IMG/VR virus record: IMGVR_UViG_3300009506_000002
Span: 62,001 to 126,000 of that record
Source: a virus
Reading direction: 5' to 3' (one strand)
Length of the DNA: 64,000 nt
Shown: positions 1-9,249 of the stretch, piece after piece
Position numbering within the stretch: position 1 is the first letter of the stretch
Layout of the letters: each line of letters starts with the position of its first letter
The notes under the pieces: generated by a model
What the model saw: the letters and a program-made list of their open reading frames with translations, nothing else
What the model was told of the DNA's origin: nothing
The model's database searches: none
Made by a program: the position numbers and the translations under genes

Positions 1-3000
1 TGTCATCAATCTTGGTTACGACTGCCTGCGCAGGCTCTGTTCCGCCAGTTGGTGAAACAAAGTTCTGGAACTCACCGGTACCAGCAGTCAGGTAGTAAAC
101 AAACACTTCCTGACCTACAACGATCTGCTCCAGACCAGCGTAAGCGCTCGTTGGAACTAGCCATTCTGCAGCGCCAGCCTGTGACTCGGTGACGTACTTA
201 GGCACGTAGGCAGTTGATGAGTAGAACACGTTGAAGAATGCGTTCTGTGGTGTGTACGCATCAAAGATGACACGCAGGTCATCTGCCGGGTTGATGATCT
301 CAACTGGGATGGTTACGTAGGTACCCAGATCGCGGTCTTCAGCCGCTGAACCCGGCATGTTGACGTTTGCAGTAACGCCAGATGACACGTTACCAGTGAT
401 CTGCTCGTTGTTCTGGAATGCAATGTCATTGTGCCATGCCAGAGTGAGAACAGTTCCGTCATCAGCAACAAGAACGCCGGTTGCGCCAGATGTTCCGCCA
501 GTGATTGTCTCACCAATGATGAACACGCCGCCAGCCAAAGTATCGTAAGGAATCAGCTTACGGTCAGAGTTGTTCACCATCGTTACGCTAGAGCGCTCGA
601 GTGAAATCACAGGTGAGATGTTGCTGTCAGTGGACGCAATGGTCATCTTCACATCTAGTGGGCTGGTGTCTGAGTCGACTGTCTTACGGACATTTGTGTT
701 GATGTTTGTGCTGTTCTCGAAGCTGGTGTATGCCGCGTCACCGGTGAACTTGTATTCTGCGGTGATTGTGGTATCATTCAGCGCAAGCGCATCAATGCCG
801 AAGTTGACTGTTGTTGCCTTTGCATTGACCTCAAGCGGAGTTGTGTATTCCACAGAGTTTGCAGTAGCAACCGACGCGCTGCTCTGACCTGTCAGTCCTT
901 CGCCATTCTGGAACGCAATTGCGTTGCGAGTGCTGAAAGTCAGCGCTGTACCGCTGTCGTTGATGACCACACCGGTTGCACCTGAGGTGTCACCGACCAC
1001 GGTTTCACCTAGCTCGAATGAGTTAGATGGGCTTGTGTAATCAATGAACGAAGCCTTAGTGGTCAGGTCGTAGATACCTGGAGCAGCGGTGTCGAATACA
1101 CATTGCTTGATCTTGAACTTGATGTCTGAGTTCTGGTCAGCAGTCCAAGTAGATGCATTCTGTGAGGTGAACATTACACCTGCGTATGGCTGCTCGGCAA
1201 TACCCTTACCGTCAATCAGGTCAACTGCACCCATCTCTGCGCGGAACACTTTGTAGTTGGTGCTGTTCGTCATGACGACAAACGCATACTCGGTGCCTTC
1301 CTGTAGGTAAACAGGGTCAGAGAAGTCGAACACAGTTGCAGCCGAACCGTTGGTTGAAACGTTTACGTCGACTGGATTTACTGTTACTTTAGAGAATGGC
1401 AAGATTCTCTGAGTTGGGTATCCGTTCTCCATCTCAACGAGGTGGACTGAAACTGGCAGGCTTGCATCCTTTGTCTCAAAGTAGAGAGTGATGCTTGACA
1501 GGAACACGCCGTTCTTGCTTGGTGTGCTGACAAGGAATGACTGCGCAAGTGGGTCAGACCATGTGGTACGTACCCATGGAGTTGTTACAGTCTGGCTCTC
1601 AGAGACAGGTGTACGAGTGACCTTTGAACCGTAGATTGTGGTGATGGTAGCCTGATGTGTCTCAGTAATACCCTCAGCGGTGTAGGTCGCAGTTGCGCGT
1701 GAGATGTCCTCACCCAGCTCGTTGTCGTACAGCAAGAATTCCTTCGCGCCTACTGTGAATGTACCACCCGGGAGGTCGAAGTAGCCGACACATGAACCGA
1801 TGCTGTCTGTGGTCAAGTTGGTGCAGTATCCTGATACGTTCACACCGTCGAACTTAGCTGCCAAGCCGATACCTGGACGCATGTTGACCGCAGAGTACCA
1901 GATTCTACGCGCGCGCATGAATGGAATGACTTCGCGTGAAACGATCTTGTCTGAACGCTCGGTACGAACTGTAGGAATAACGTCAGTACGAACACCAGAA
2001 CGTGTCTGGTTAGAAACGTTGTTCCAAGTCAGTCGGCTGTAGCCGTGATCAGCACTGCCCCAAGGTACGGTAGTAGCCTGGACACCAGACCAAGTTGTCT
2101 GCCATGAGTTCCACTCGGTGAATGTCTGGCGTTCAACTGGCTCACCAATTGTCTTCTGCAATGTTGGCAGAGTGACGATGTCGACCCAGTAGTCGGTAGC
2201 TGGCTTGAGGTCAACTTCACCCAGCCACGAGAACACGGCGTATGGGTTGACGTTGATAGAGCTTGATGCCTTGCCCTGCGTGATGAAGTCAACAACGGTG
2301 TAGTCGAGCGTTACGCTGTTCTTGTGAATCTTGATATTCTTGTTGACTGGGTAGTTCGCATCGTACACGCGGTGAAGCGGTGCATTGTCGATTGTGAACG
2401 GGCAACGTACCAGATTCTTCTTCATGTCAAGCGTTGCGCGGAAGTCTGCGTGCTGTTCCTGTGAACCAGCCCAAGAGCTGAAATCGTCAACAAAGATACC
2501 GTGCTTGAACTTGGTCAGGCCGTTTGCATCAGTGATTGAGAGCTCGTCAGCCGCCTTCTCCAATGCGTTAAGAGAGGTGTAGTATTCCAGACCAGCAATA
2601 CGGGTCTCGAGTTCACCAATATCTCGCATTGTGTAGCGACGGTTGTCAACTGGGGTGATTCCGACATTCACGTCCTTGAATGTGTAAGGAGTGATGTTCA
2701 GAACAAACAGAGTCATCGCATCGTCGACGCCGTTTGGCTTGACAGGGTAACGTGATGGGATACCCTTCTTGACACCGAAGTTGCCTTTTGAGTCGATGTA
2801 GACGTTGTCAATTCGTGAAACGTAGTAGTCGTACTCCAAGGTCATTGGGGTTGTGCCAGAGACGATGATGTCAGTACCAGCGCCTACGTAGTCAGATAGC
2901 TTGCGACGGAAGTCGATGCAGTTACGCAGGTTGTACTCGGTCAGGCCATTCTCAGTCTTGTACTTGTAGATGACCTCATAATCTGGGTATGAGTTCGCAG

Positions 3001-5017
3001 CGAAGTATGAACCCAGCGGAGAAACACCGTGAGAGTAGTAGTTGTAGTTGACCTGATAGGTAACGCCAGATTTCAGGTTGCTTACGACACCCGGGCCATA
3101 GTAGTAATCGCGCTGGCCGTTGTCAAGTGTCACAATGTCAAGGTTGACAGGTGTTGCAGCGCCAGCAGGATCTTCGATGACCGAAGTCAGGCCAATAATG
3201 TCCTCATGGGTCAGTGTGATCTTACCGTTTGCATCAGCGGCAGTCTGTGTCTGTCCGACGGTGACCGCCTTGCTACGCGGGTTACCTGAGCCGTTGTTTC
3301 GACCGATCTTGACGACAACGTCGATTGTTTGACCAACCAGACCAGTCAGACCAGAACCTGAGATTGTTGCTGTGTCGTTTGAACCAGAGTTCGGAGCAGG
3401 TGTGGTGTAAGTCAGTGTTGAAAGGTCGATAGGAGTACCGTCCTGCTTAACAACCGCAACCAGGCCGCCCGCAGAAGCAGGTGTCCAAGTAGAGTCAGTG
3501 TCGTCAGCAGTCAGCACAACATCTGGTGTCGCTGAAACAGTCAGGCCAGTGTAGCTTCTCAGTACCTCAAAGGTTGACTGATTGAGAGTGATCTCCTTAA
3601 CGGCTACGCTTGAATCATCAACCGAGATGATTGGTGTGTTCTTGTTTTTGTTGCCGATAACTGGCAGGCCGTCTGCGTAGGTCTCAATGTTAGCCCATGA
3701 TCCTGATGAAGAACCAACGATTGAACGTGCTGAAACGAGGTAGTCTGTCTTACCTTCAGTGTCAGCCAAGAACACGCGCATTTCGCCAACGCTGTTTCGT
3801 GTGACGCAGGCGATTCGCATGGTGATTGGGTTTGAGTTTTTGTCGAGGATCTGAGTACCAGTTCCGCCAGCGCCAGTGTACAGGGTTACCTGCTCGTGGT
3901 GTGAAACGTCAAGCAGACCAGAGATGTCATCAAGGATACCATTCTGGGCGATGTCAACATAAGGACCGTACTCGACGTAACGGGTTACCTGATTCGCATG
4001 CTGGAAGTCACGACCCTTGTCAGTCTGAATTGTTGTCGACGCAATTTTCTCGTATTCGTAACCCAGGACATAGGCTTTACCCGGTTCGAGCGTTAGATCG
4101 AGTTTGGTGGCGTCTGAGCCATTAGTCTGGATGCGGATTGGGAAGTCGCGAACCGTGTAGTTACCTGACTCGTCATAGGTACGACGTGCCATTGTCTCGA
4201 GGATGTCTGCGTATTGTGGCTTGTCCTGATCAAGGATGATCTTGCCGTTCTTGGTGACAACCAGCGCAAAGAAGTTATCGTCAGCGTTGCCAATATCTGC
4301 ATCGGCGTACGATGAAAGCTCCAGCGTTACACGATAGCGGTCAGCACCTGGAGCGTTGAAGTTGAACGAGCCCTGAGCGGGGTCGAACAGTGTAGAGTCA
4401 TCAGATGAAGTTACGACATCCTCAACAATGGTGTAGCCGATGTGGTGGCTACCGGTGTTACCTTCAGCCTCAACAACGTGAGTCTGCTCGTTAACAATGA
4501 CGAAGTGACCATTTGAGTAGATGATGCCTGGCTCGCAGTTTGCGAATGTTGCTAGGCCAACTGAACCTGCGGTTACAGTAGCACGGAACGGAGTTGGGTC
4601 ATTAGTTGCGATGATGTCTGGTGTAACGTCATCAAACGAACCGCCCTTGTACTCAAAGTAGACGATCTTGTTGATTGTGTCAACATGAACAATCTCTGCG
4701 CTGGCATTTGATGTATCGCCAGTGATGGTCTTACCCAGGAAGTTGTTGAGGTCGATGTCAAGACCAGTGTCTGGGTCTAGTGCATCAACCTTGAGGAACG
4801 CGCGCTGGAAATTGACCTTGATGTTTGCGCCAAGGATCGGTGTGTTGTTTTTGAAGATGTGATTCGCAAACTTCGCGACTTGGTTCTGCAGCATTGTCTG
4901 CAGTTGGGTCAATTCACGCGCTTGAACCGCACGAGAAGGGTTGAACAGAACTCGGAGAAAGTTCTTCGCCTCTTCAAAGTCGTCGTAGTAAGGATCAGAA
5001 TTGTAAGAGTAAGCCAT
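1..5017 (-). CDS. Giant virion structural protein, DUF4815-like N-terminus (C-terminus outside window)
   Basis: One open frame runs from ATG at 5017 to the window edge without a stop (1,672 codons visible), so the gene is partial at its 3' end. The start has an AAGGG-type ribosome site and lies 17 nt after the gp8 stop. The N-terminus (NPSRAVQARELTQLQTMLQN) matches the pattern I know from DUF4815-type structural proteins of cyanophages and other T4-like phages. The rest is beta-rich, Thr/Ser/Asn-rich and low in Cys, as expected of a baseplate-attached fiber or adhesin scaffold. Two copies of a module of about 55 residues (GETxxGxTSGATGVxxxDxG, then AFQNxExxTG) lie near nt 870-1030 and 375-540, and a weaker relative lies near the N-terminus. 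The exact role (fiber, collar or tail sheath accessory) is inferred from its place beside the baseplate wedge genes. Confidence 0.8.
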   Translation of the reverse strand, partial: MAYSYNSDPYYDDFEEAKNFLRVLFNPSRAVQARELTQLQTMLQNQVAKFANHIFKNNTPILGANIKVNFQRAFLKVDALDPDTGLDIDLNNFLGKTITGDTSNASAEIVHVDTINKIVYFEYKGGSFDDVTPDIIATNDPTPFRATVTAGSVGLATFANCEPGIIYSNGHFVIVNEQTHVVEAEGNTGSHHIGYTIVEDVVTSSDDSTLFDPAQGSFNFNAPGADRYRVTLELSSYADADIGNADDNFFALVVTKNGKIILDQDKPQYADILETMARRTYDESGNYTVRDFPIRIQTNGSDATKLDLTLEPGKAYVLGYEYEKIASTTIQTDKGRDFQHANQVTRYVEYGPYVDIAQNGILDDISGLLDVSHHEQVTLYTGAGGTGTQILDKNSNPITMRIACVTRNSVGEMRVFLADTEGKTDYLVSARSIVGSSSGSWANIETYADGLPVIGNKNKNTPIISVDDSSVAVKEITLNQSTFEVLRSYTGLTVSATPDVVLTADDTDSTWTPASAGGLVAVVKQDGTPIDLSTLTYTTPAPNSGSNDTATISGSGLTGLVGQTIDVVVKIGRNNGSGNPRSKAVTVGQTQTAADANGKITLTHEDIIGLTSVIEDPAGAATPVNLDIVTLDNGQRDYYYGPGVVSNLKSGVTYQVNYNYYSHGVSPLGSYFAANSYPDYEVIYKYKTENGLTEYNLRNCIDFRRKLSDYVGAGTDIIVSGTTPMTLEYDYYVSRIDNVYIDSKGNFGVKKGIPSRYPVKPNGVDDAMTLFVLNITPYTFKDVNVGITPVDNRRYTMRDIGELETRIAGLEYYTSLNALEKAADELSITDANGLTKFKHGIFVDDFSSWAGSQEQHADFRATLDMKKNLVRCPFTIDNAPLHRVYDANYPVNKNIKIHKNSVTLDYTVVDFITQGKASSSINVNPYAVFSWLGEVDLKPATDYWVDIVTLPTLQKTIGEPVERQTFTEWNSWQTTWSGVQATTVPWGSADHGYSRLTWNNVSNQTRSGVRTDVIPTVRTERSDKIVSREVIPFMRARRIWYSAVNMRPGIGLAAKFDGVNVSGYCTNLTTDSIGSCVGYFDLPGGTFTVGAKEFLLYDNELGEDISRATATYTAEGITETHQATITTIYGSKVTRTPVSESQTVTTPWVRTTWSDPLAQSFLVSTPSKNGVFLSSITLYFETKDASLPVSVHLVEMENGYPTQRILPFSKVTVNPVDVNVSTNGSAATVFDFSDPVYLQEGTEYAFVVMTNSTNYKVFRAEMGAVDLIDGKGIAEQPYAGVMFTSQNASTWTADQNSDIKFKIKQCVFDTAAPGIYDLTTKASFIDYTSPSNSFELGETVVGDTSGATGVVINDSGTALTFSTRNAIAFQNGEGLTGQSSASVATANSVEYTTPLEVNAKATTVNFGIDALALNDTTITAEYKFTGDAAYTSFENSTNINTNVRKTVDSDTSPLDVKMTIASTDSNISPVISLERSSVTMVNNSDRKLIPYDTLAGGVFIIGETITGGTSGATGVLVADDGTVLTLAWHNDIAFQNNEQITGNVSSGVTANVNMPGSAAEDRDLGTYVTIPVEIINPADDLRVIFDAYTPQNAFFNVFYSSTAYVPKYVTESQAGAAEWLVPTSAYAGLEQIVVGQEVFVYYLTAGTGEFQNFVSPTGGTEPAQAVVTKIDD

Positions 5018-5034
5018 GCGCTATTTGTCCCTTC

Positions 5035-5850
5035 TTAGAATTCCAGAACAGACTTGATTTCTTCAAACTGTCCGGTATTACGTGTAATTGGTGGTCTGTG
5101 TTCCAGGTACAGCAGGTTACCGCTGTTTGCAGTCAGATCGGCTGCAAGATAGTTATCATTCGTGCAAACCGCTGGTACGAGGTCCTCAGGATTTTCAATC
5201 AGTGCGATCTTGCGGTAGGTGACGTCAACTGGAAGATCTGTATCCAGAATCTTCGAACGGACAATCACATACTTCGCATTGAGGCTGTGAACTGCATTTA
5301 TATCGCCATTTGAAATCTGAAGAGCAGATTCCTTCGTGCCCCAGTTGACTGGGAGCCAAGCGCTAGACAGCAGGTTTGTCTGGTCGTATGCTGAGAGATC
5401 ATACATGAAATCCCACAGATAGCCGTCACCGTAGTCTGTGCCTTGACCAGTGCCGTTCGGTTCAGTTGAAACAACGCCACCACCTGCGGTTGCACAGCGG
5501 TAAACGTAGTTGTTTGAAGCCAGAACATAAGTGTCCTGAACCCATGGGTTCTCGAGGATTGTATCCAGAGCGACGTAGGTGGCACCTGACGTCCAGTCGA
5601 TTCTGCGAATGGCAGGGCAGATATCAGTGATGGCAATACGGTGGATGCCAATAAGTTCGGACCAGAAGGATGTTTTCTCATCAAGGGCAGTCGTTGGGAT
5701 AGGAGGATTGACTTCATCGACCCACGCTGTCGTTCCCGAAATACCTACGAATAGGTAGTTGCTGACGCTCGGCACCGCGTCAAATTTGTCAATAAAGTTA
5801 AGCGCATCGACTACTCGAAGGCTGTCATGTACGATTGCTGAAGATGCCAT
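5035..5850 (-). CDS. 8: Baseplate wedge protein gp8
   Basis: 271 residues, homologous to T4 gp8 (334 aa), a subunit of the baseplate wedge that links gp7 and gp10. Shared landmarks are NYLFVGISGTTAWVDE near residue 32, RRIDW near 84, GDGYLWDF near 145 (T4 GDGYVWEYLF) and a C-terminal LYLEHRPPI...EEIKSVLEF (T4 IYMENRPPI...EEINILFTF). It is shorter than T4 gp8, mainly in the middle loops. It sits directly downstream of the gp7-like gene, as 7 and 8 do in T4. A CATAAATA late box lies 28 nt upstream of the ATG, and AGAGGA serves as ribosome site. Confidence 0.9.
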   Translation of the reverse strand: MASSAIVHDSLRVVDALNFIDKFDAVPSVSNYLFVGISGTTAWVDEVNPPIPTTALDEKTSFWSELIGIHRIAITDICPAIRRIDWTSGATYVALDTILENPWVQDTYVLASNNYVYRCATAGGGVVSTEPNGTGQGTDYGDGYLWDFMYDLSAYDQTNLLSSAWLPVNWGTKESALQISNGDINAVHSLNAKYVIVRSKILDTDLPVDVTYRKIALIENPEDLVPAVCTNDNYLAADLTANSGNLLYLEHRPPITRNTGQFEEIKSVLEF

Positions 5851-5877
5851 TTACAAATCCTCTGGAATTATTTTAAT

Positions 5878-5885
5878 TATTTATG
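5878..5885 (-). promoter_or_regulatory. Late promoter (CATAAATA) for gp8
   Basis: On the minus strand the octamer CATAAATA is followed by an A/T-rich stretch. It is a one-base variant of the T4 late consensus TATAAATA recognised by the gp55-type sigma with gp33 and the sliding clamp. The predicted start site near 5872 gives a 20-nt leader containing the gp8 ribosome site. Confidence 0.6.
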
Positions 5886-5889
5886 CGAG

Positions 5890-7092
5890 TTAGACGATAG
5901 TCACTTCGCTTGGGTTAGAGTACGGGAATGACACATTCGCATTCGTTGCAAAGATGTCAACTGCCAGCGCGTCAAAGTGTTCGGCCAAGAACAGAGCGTC
6001 AAACGGGCTAAGTTCGCGATAACGTTCAATGAAGGCGTACGTCCAAGCCGCTGCAATTGCGCTAGATACCCAGCTCTCCAGCCAAAGGTTGTCGTTTGGT
6101 TGCACAAGCGCGCCAGCGCCTTTCTCCCATGAAATCAGCCACTCTTTACCTACTGCGCGAGTGATTGCGCCAGCTTGCGAGAGCAGACCATCAAGGAAGT
6201 CAACCACGCCAAAGAAGATCGTACCCGCTGGGTGAACGTTCTTGCGGATTGTTCTCCAGTAGAAGTCTGATGACAAACCGCATCGTAGCTGGTAAGAATG
6301 CTCTTGGTAGTAGTAGTTGTCCTGCAGGTACTTGTTTGATGACAGGAAGCCATCAGTGTTCGTCCAGTTACCGTCCTTGGTGTCGATGATAGAAGCACCT
6401 GCAGTCGCAACCGCGGTCTTGATAGTAGGTGAGTTCTCATCGTGCAGGTAGCGCAGCGTCTCATTCTCAATGAAGGCGCCTACGTTCTCAGATACGATGA
6501 GTGCCAACACTGGCGGCAGTACCGGATTCAGTGGGTCATCATCTGGGTGAACTGCTTCTGTGATACCTTCAACGTATGCGGTGTCGCCGGATGAAAGTCC
6601 GATGATCTCCTTGAAGAGCCAGTCCGCAGCCAGTTCGTTGATGGTAGGGAAGGTGTCGTCATTCTTGATGACTGTCAGGTGGGTTGGCTTATGCCACTTA
6701 CCGTCCGAACAGCGCAGGATGTCAACTCGAGGGTAGTAGAACTCGATTGGTTCGTCAAAGATGGTACGGAACAGGAACTTGAACGAATTCTCATTACCTT
6801 TCTGCAGGAAGAACTCGCGGATGTGTTTGATGACCAGCTTGAGGTCAGCTCGCACGCTCTCAGGCATGTCTGGAGCGTATTCCTTTCTCCACTCTTCAGC
6901 GAAGTCGTTGATTGAGTTATCAATGTCTCGTGTGTAGACGATCTTGGTCAGCAAGTCATACGGGTTGCCTTCTTGCTCAAGGAACTCGAAATACTTGGTA
7001 ACAAAGGTGACGAATCCGGAGTGGTTTTCCTTGATGAAATCCGGAATCATTCGCTCTGCGAATATTGATAGTTTCTTACTTTCTGCTGTCAT
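5890..7092 (-). CDS. 7: Baseplate wedge protein resembling the C-terminal part of gp7
   Basis: 400 residues. The first 130 (PDFIKENHSGFVTFVTKYFE, DIDNSINDFAEEWRKEY, REFFLQKGNENSFKFLFR, FDEPIEFYYP) align by eye with the region of T4 gp7 that begins MPDSYLLQDSNFEAFCEAYI and contains FYSTKGIEASYKFLFKVLY. Near residue 285, NVHPAGTIFFGVVDFLDGLL matches T4 FVHPVGFGFIAITLL. T4 gp7 is 1,032 aa, so this is a reduced version lacking the long N-terminal beta-propeller/fibronectin part. It lies between the gp6 and gp8 genes, the T4 order. Assignment to gp7 is by motif and synteny; a cyanophage-type wedge protein of the same domain is the alternative name. Confidence 0.75.
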   Translation of the reverse strand: MTAESKKLSIFAERMIPDFIKENHSGFVTFVTKYFEFLEQEGNPYDLLTKIVYTRDIDNSINDFAEEWRKEYAPDMPESVRADLKLVIKHIREFFLQKGNENSFKFLFRTIFDEPIEFYYPRVDILRCSDGKWHKPTHLTVIKNDDTFPTINELAADWLFKEIIGLSSGDTAYVEGITEAVHPDDDPLNPVLPPVLALIVSENVGAFIENETLRYLHDENSPTIKTAVATAGASIIDTKDGNWTNTDGFLSSNKYLQDNYYYQEHSYQLRCGLSSDFYWRTIRKNVHPAGTIFFGVVDFLDGLLSQAGAITRAVGKEWLISWEKGAGALVQPNDNLWLESWVSSAIAAAWTYAFIERYRELSPFDALFLAEHFDALAVDIFATNANVSFPYSNPSEVTIV

Positions 7093-7095
7093 CTA

Positions 7096-8841
7096 TTATC
7101 TCAAGAAGTCTGATGTGATGGTAACTTCACCTTCGGCCAGCAGGATGTTTCGAGCAGAAGCCACGTTGTTAGAAACTGGCTGTGCTGAAAGTGTTACCTT
7201 GTTGCCAATTGTGATGTCGGCATTCCAGTTGTCAAGGATGACCTTACCTGTGTCGTAGTCAATCGTGTGCTTGTTTGATTCACCCAGCACAAGGACGTCG
7301 TCCATGTACAGGTCAACATTGCCAGCAGAGTCATCTTTGAACTGGTATGTTCTGCCAGCAACGGTAGTCCATGGCTTGCTGATAAAGGTGCCTGGAACAA
7401 TAGAGTTCGCAAACTCAAACTCGTAGGTGAAGAAGTCAAGTGTGTTCGGAACGAACTTCTTTGAAATCATCAGTGAGGTTTCGTTGTTCACGATGGCATG
7501 TGCTGCACCGTCAATCGCAGCCAGCAACTTAGAATAGTTGAGGTTTGCATCGAAGTTGCTGGTCAGGTTAGTTGAGAAGTATGCAGTGATCGACGCAGCA
7601 ACAAGCGCTTCCAGCTCTACCTGCGTTTTGGTAGTTGTCTCTTTATCCCAGATGAACTTCGTTGCCGCATCAATGTAGATGTAGTCTGGGTCAATAACCT
7701 CAGGAACAATACCCACAATCTTGAACTTGTCAAGATAGTCGACGACTGATTCCTTGACCGCTGTCGTAGTGGTTTCGCCGTAGTCAGGTTTGATTGAGAT
7801 GAACACCTTACCGAAGATCTTTGGCACATTGCGCTCGCCACCCCAGACGTTGAGACTTTCAATCCAACCGTACTTGTCAAGCAAGATTGCTCTGTAGTCG
7901 TCCTCAGTTACAGCTCGTCCCTGAGCCTGATAAATCTTCGGCGCGATATGGCGGATACTCTCAATTGATTCTTCAGCGCTGCCGCCTGCTGCTTGGCTAA
8001 TTGTCTCGAGGATGAACAGGTTGGTCGCATATCCACCAACCGGGTTAACCAAACTGAATACGTTCGCATAGTTTGCGTCCTTGCCATCAGTCACAAGGTA
8101 ATCGACAATGACCTGATTCTGGTCAGTCAGTTTTGAACCAAGAACGCCATCGCCAAAGTAGATCTCGACCTTGCCATCTGAGGTCTCTTGCATAAAGTAA
8201 GCCTTGCTGGTCGGACCGAGGGATGTGATGTCAGTAGATAGCTTCCACTCAACCGCAGTAGAATCGTCTGCTGCCGCGGTCGCTTTGACTCGGACCGTGA
8301 TGTGATCAAGATCAACGGTGAACTTGTCTGGCAGGATGAATGGCTTAGGAGCAGTCACATCGTAGTTGAAACGGAATGTCTGGTATCGACCTTGCGCAAT
8401 GTCAAAGCTCGCGTTATAATCACCACCGCCTTGATCAGTCAGGCTGTAGGCGTCTGTAGTGACAAACTGGTACGACTGACCGTCAATTGACGATACGAAC
8501 TGGGTGCCCTTTGGCACCTCAATGCTGGCAGGTGATCCTGCAGGGTTGAGAATCTTCAAATTGATATTCGCCACCGCTGCCTGACTCTGACGCGGCATGT
8601 AGCCATGCTCCTTAGCGCGTGACACGATTGAAGAACGAAGCTGTGCAGAATCCATGAAGATTTCTGAGAAGCTCATGTTGCCATAGACGCCCATGTAGTG
8701 GGTCACGTATGTAAGGATGTCCATCAGCACAGTGATACCTGCGCCTTCAAACTCAAAGTCGGTAAACTCAGGCTGTGACTTCAAGAACGTTACGATGTTG
8801 TTCTTGATTCCTTCAAAGTCGAGTTCGGTTGTAGCTGCCAT
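7096..8841 (-). CDS. 6: Baseplate wedge protein gp6
   Basis: 581 residues against 660 in T4. gp6 forms the inner baseplate ring, and its dimer joins wedges. The N-terminal block DFEGIKNNIVTFLKSQPEF, FEGAGITVLMDILTYVTHY and FMDSAQLRSSIVSRAKEHGY is the conserved gp6/J-like signature. The C-terminal half is the variable dimerisation part. The gene ends 3 nt before the gp7-like start and follows gp25 with a 1-nt gap, so the wedge genes form one tightly packed operon. Confidence 0.93.
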   Translation of the reverse strand: MAATTELDFEGIKNNIVTFLKSQPEFTDFEFEGAGITVLMDILTYVTHYMGVYGNMSFSEIFMDSAQLRSSIVSRAKEHGYMPRQSQAAVANINLKILNPAGSPASIEVPKGTQFVSSIDGQSYQFVTTDAYSLTDQGGGDYNASFDIAQGRYQTFRFNYDVTAPKPFILPDKFTVDLDHITVRVKATAAADDSTAVEWKLSTDITSLGPTSKAYFMQETSDGKVEIYFGDGVLGSKLTDQNQVIVDYLVTDGKDANYANVFSLVNPVGGYATNLFILETISQAAGGSAEESIESIRHIAPKIYQAQGRAVTEDDYRAILLDKYGWIESLNVWGGERNVPKIFGKVFISIKPDYGETTTTAVKESVVDYLDKFKIVGIVPEVIDPDYIYIDAATKFIWDKETTTKTQVELEALVAASITAYFSTNLTSNFDANLNYSKLLAAIDGAAHAIVNNETSLMISKKFVPNTLDFFTYEFEFANSIVPGTFISKPWTTVAGRTYQFKDDSAGNVDLYMDDVLVLGESNKHTIDYDTGKVILDNWNADITIGNKVTLSAQPVSNNVASARNILLAEGEVTITSDFLR

Positions 8842-8842
8842 A

Positions 8843-9235
8843 TTATCTTACTCTTTCCAGTATGAATGAAATTTTTACGGGTGTATCCAATCCCAGAACT
8901 CGGAAGTAGATAACAACGTCATAGGCGTTCTGATCTTCGTTGTAGTTCACGTTTATTGAGACGATCTCACCACGAGGTTCGTGCTTCTGAATAACGTCAC
9001 GTATATCTTTGGTCAGCGCATCCTCGATGATCGGGGAAACTGGCTCAAAAAGATAGCCGCGCGCGTTACTACCGAGGTAGTGCTGGAACGGTCTCTCATA
9101 GAAGTTGGTCAGAACCAACGTCTTGATTGACTGCTCGACAGCTCGTTCGTCAGTAACTTTGATGATGTCGCCAGTCACCGGGTGAGCCTTCATGCTCAGA
9201 TCAATGTCGACGTAAACCTTACGAGTGCGCTTCAT
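8843..9235 (-). CDS. 25: Baseplate wedge protein gp25 (GPW_gp25 family)
   Basis: 130 residues, essentially T4 length (132). gp25 is the lysozyme-fold, non-enzymatic core wedge subunit that starts sheath polymerisation. The fold-defining pattern is present: VDIDLSMKAHPVTGDI, AVEQSIKTLVLTNFYERPFQ, GSNARGYLFEPVSPI and the final FRVLGLDTPVKISFILER. The ATG lacks a Shine-Dalgarno; instead an AATAAATA box ends 7 bases upstream, so a leaderless or near-leaderless late transcript is possible as well as operon read-through. Confidence 0.95.
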   Translation of the reverse strand: MKRTRKVYVDIDLSMKAHPVTGDIIKVTDERAVEQSIKTLVLTNFYERPFQHYLGSNARGYLFEPVSPIIEDALTKDIRDVIQKHEPRGEIVSINVNYNEDQNAYDVVIYFRVLGLDTPVKISFILERVR

Positions 9236-9241
9236 AATGAA

Positions 9242-9249
9242 TATTTATT
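9242..9249 (-). promoter_or_regulatory. Possible late promoter box immediately upstream of gp25
   Basis: AATAAATA on the minus strand, with T4-like spacing predicting transcription start at about 9236, one base before the gp25 ATG. No ribosome site fits between, so if functional the mRNA would be practically leaderless. Confidence 0.4.

Noticed and set aside
313-4761. Several short frames on both strands in the first 5 kb
   Set aside because: They are shadows of the single long minus-strand frame that runs through the whole stretch; the real frame was followed codon by codon at both ends and in the middle.
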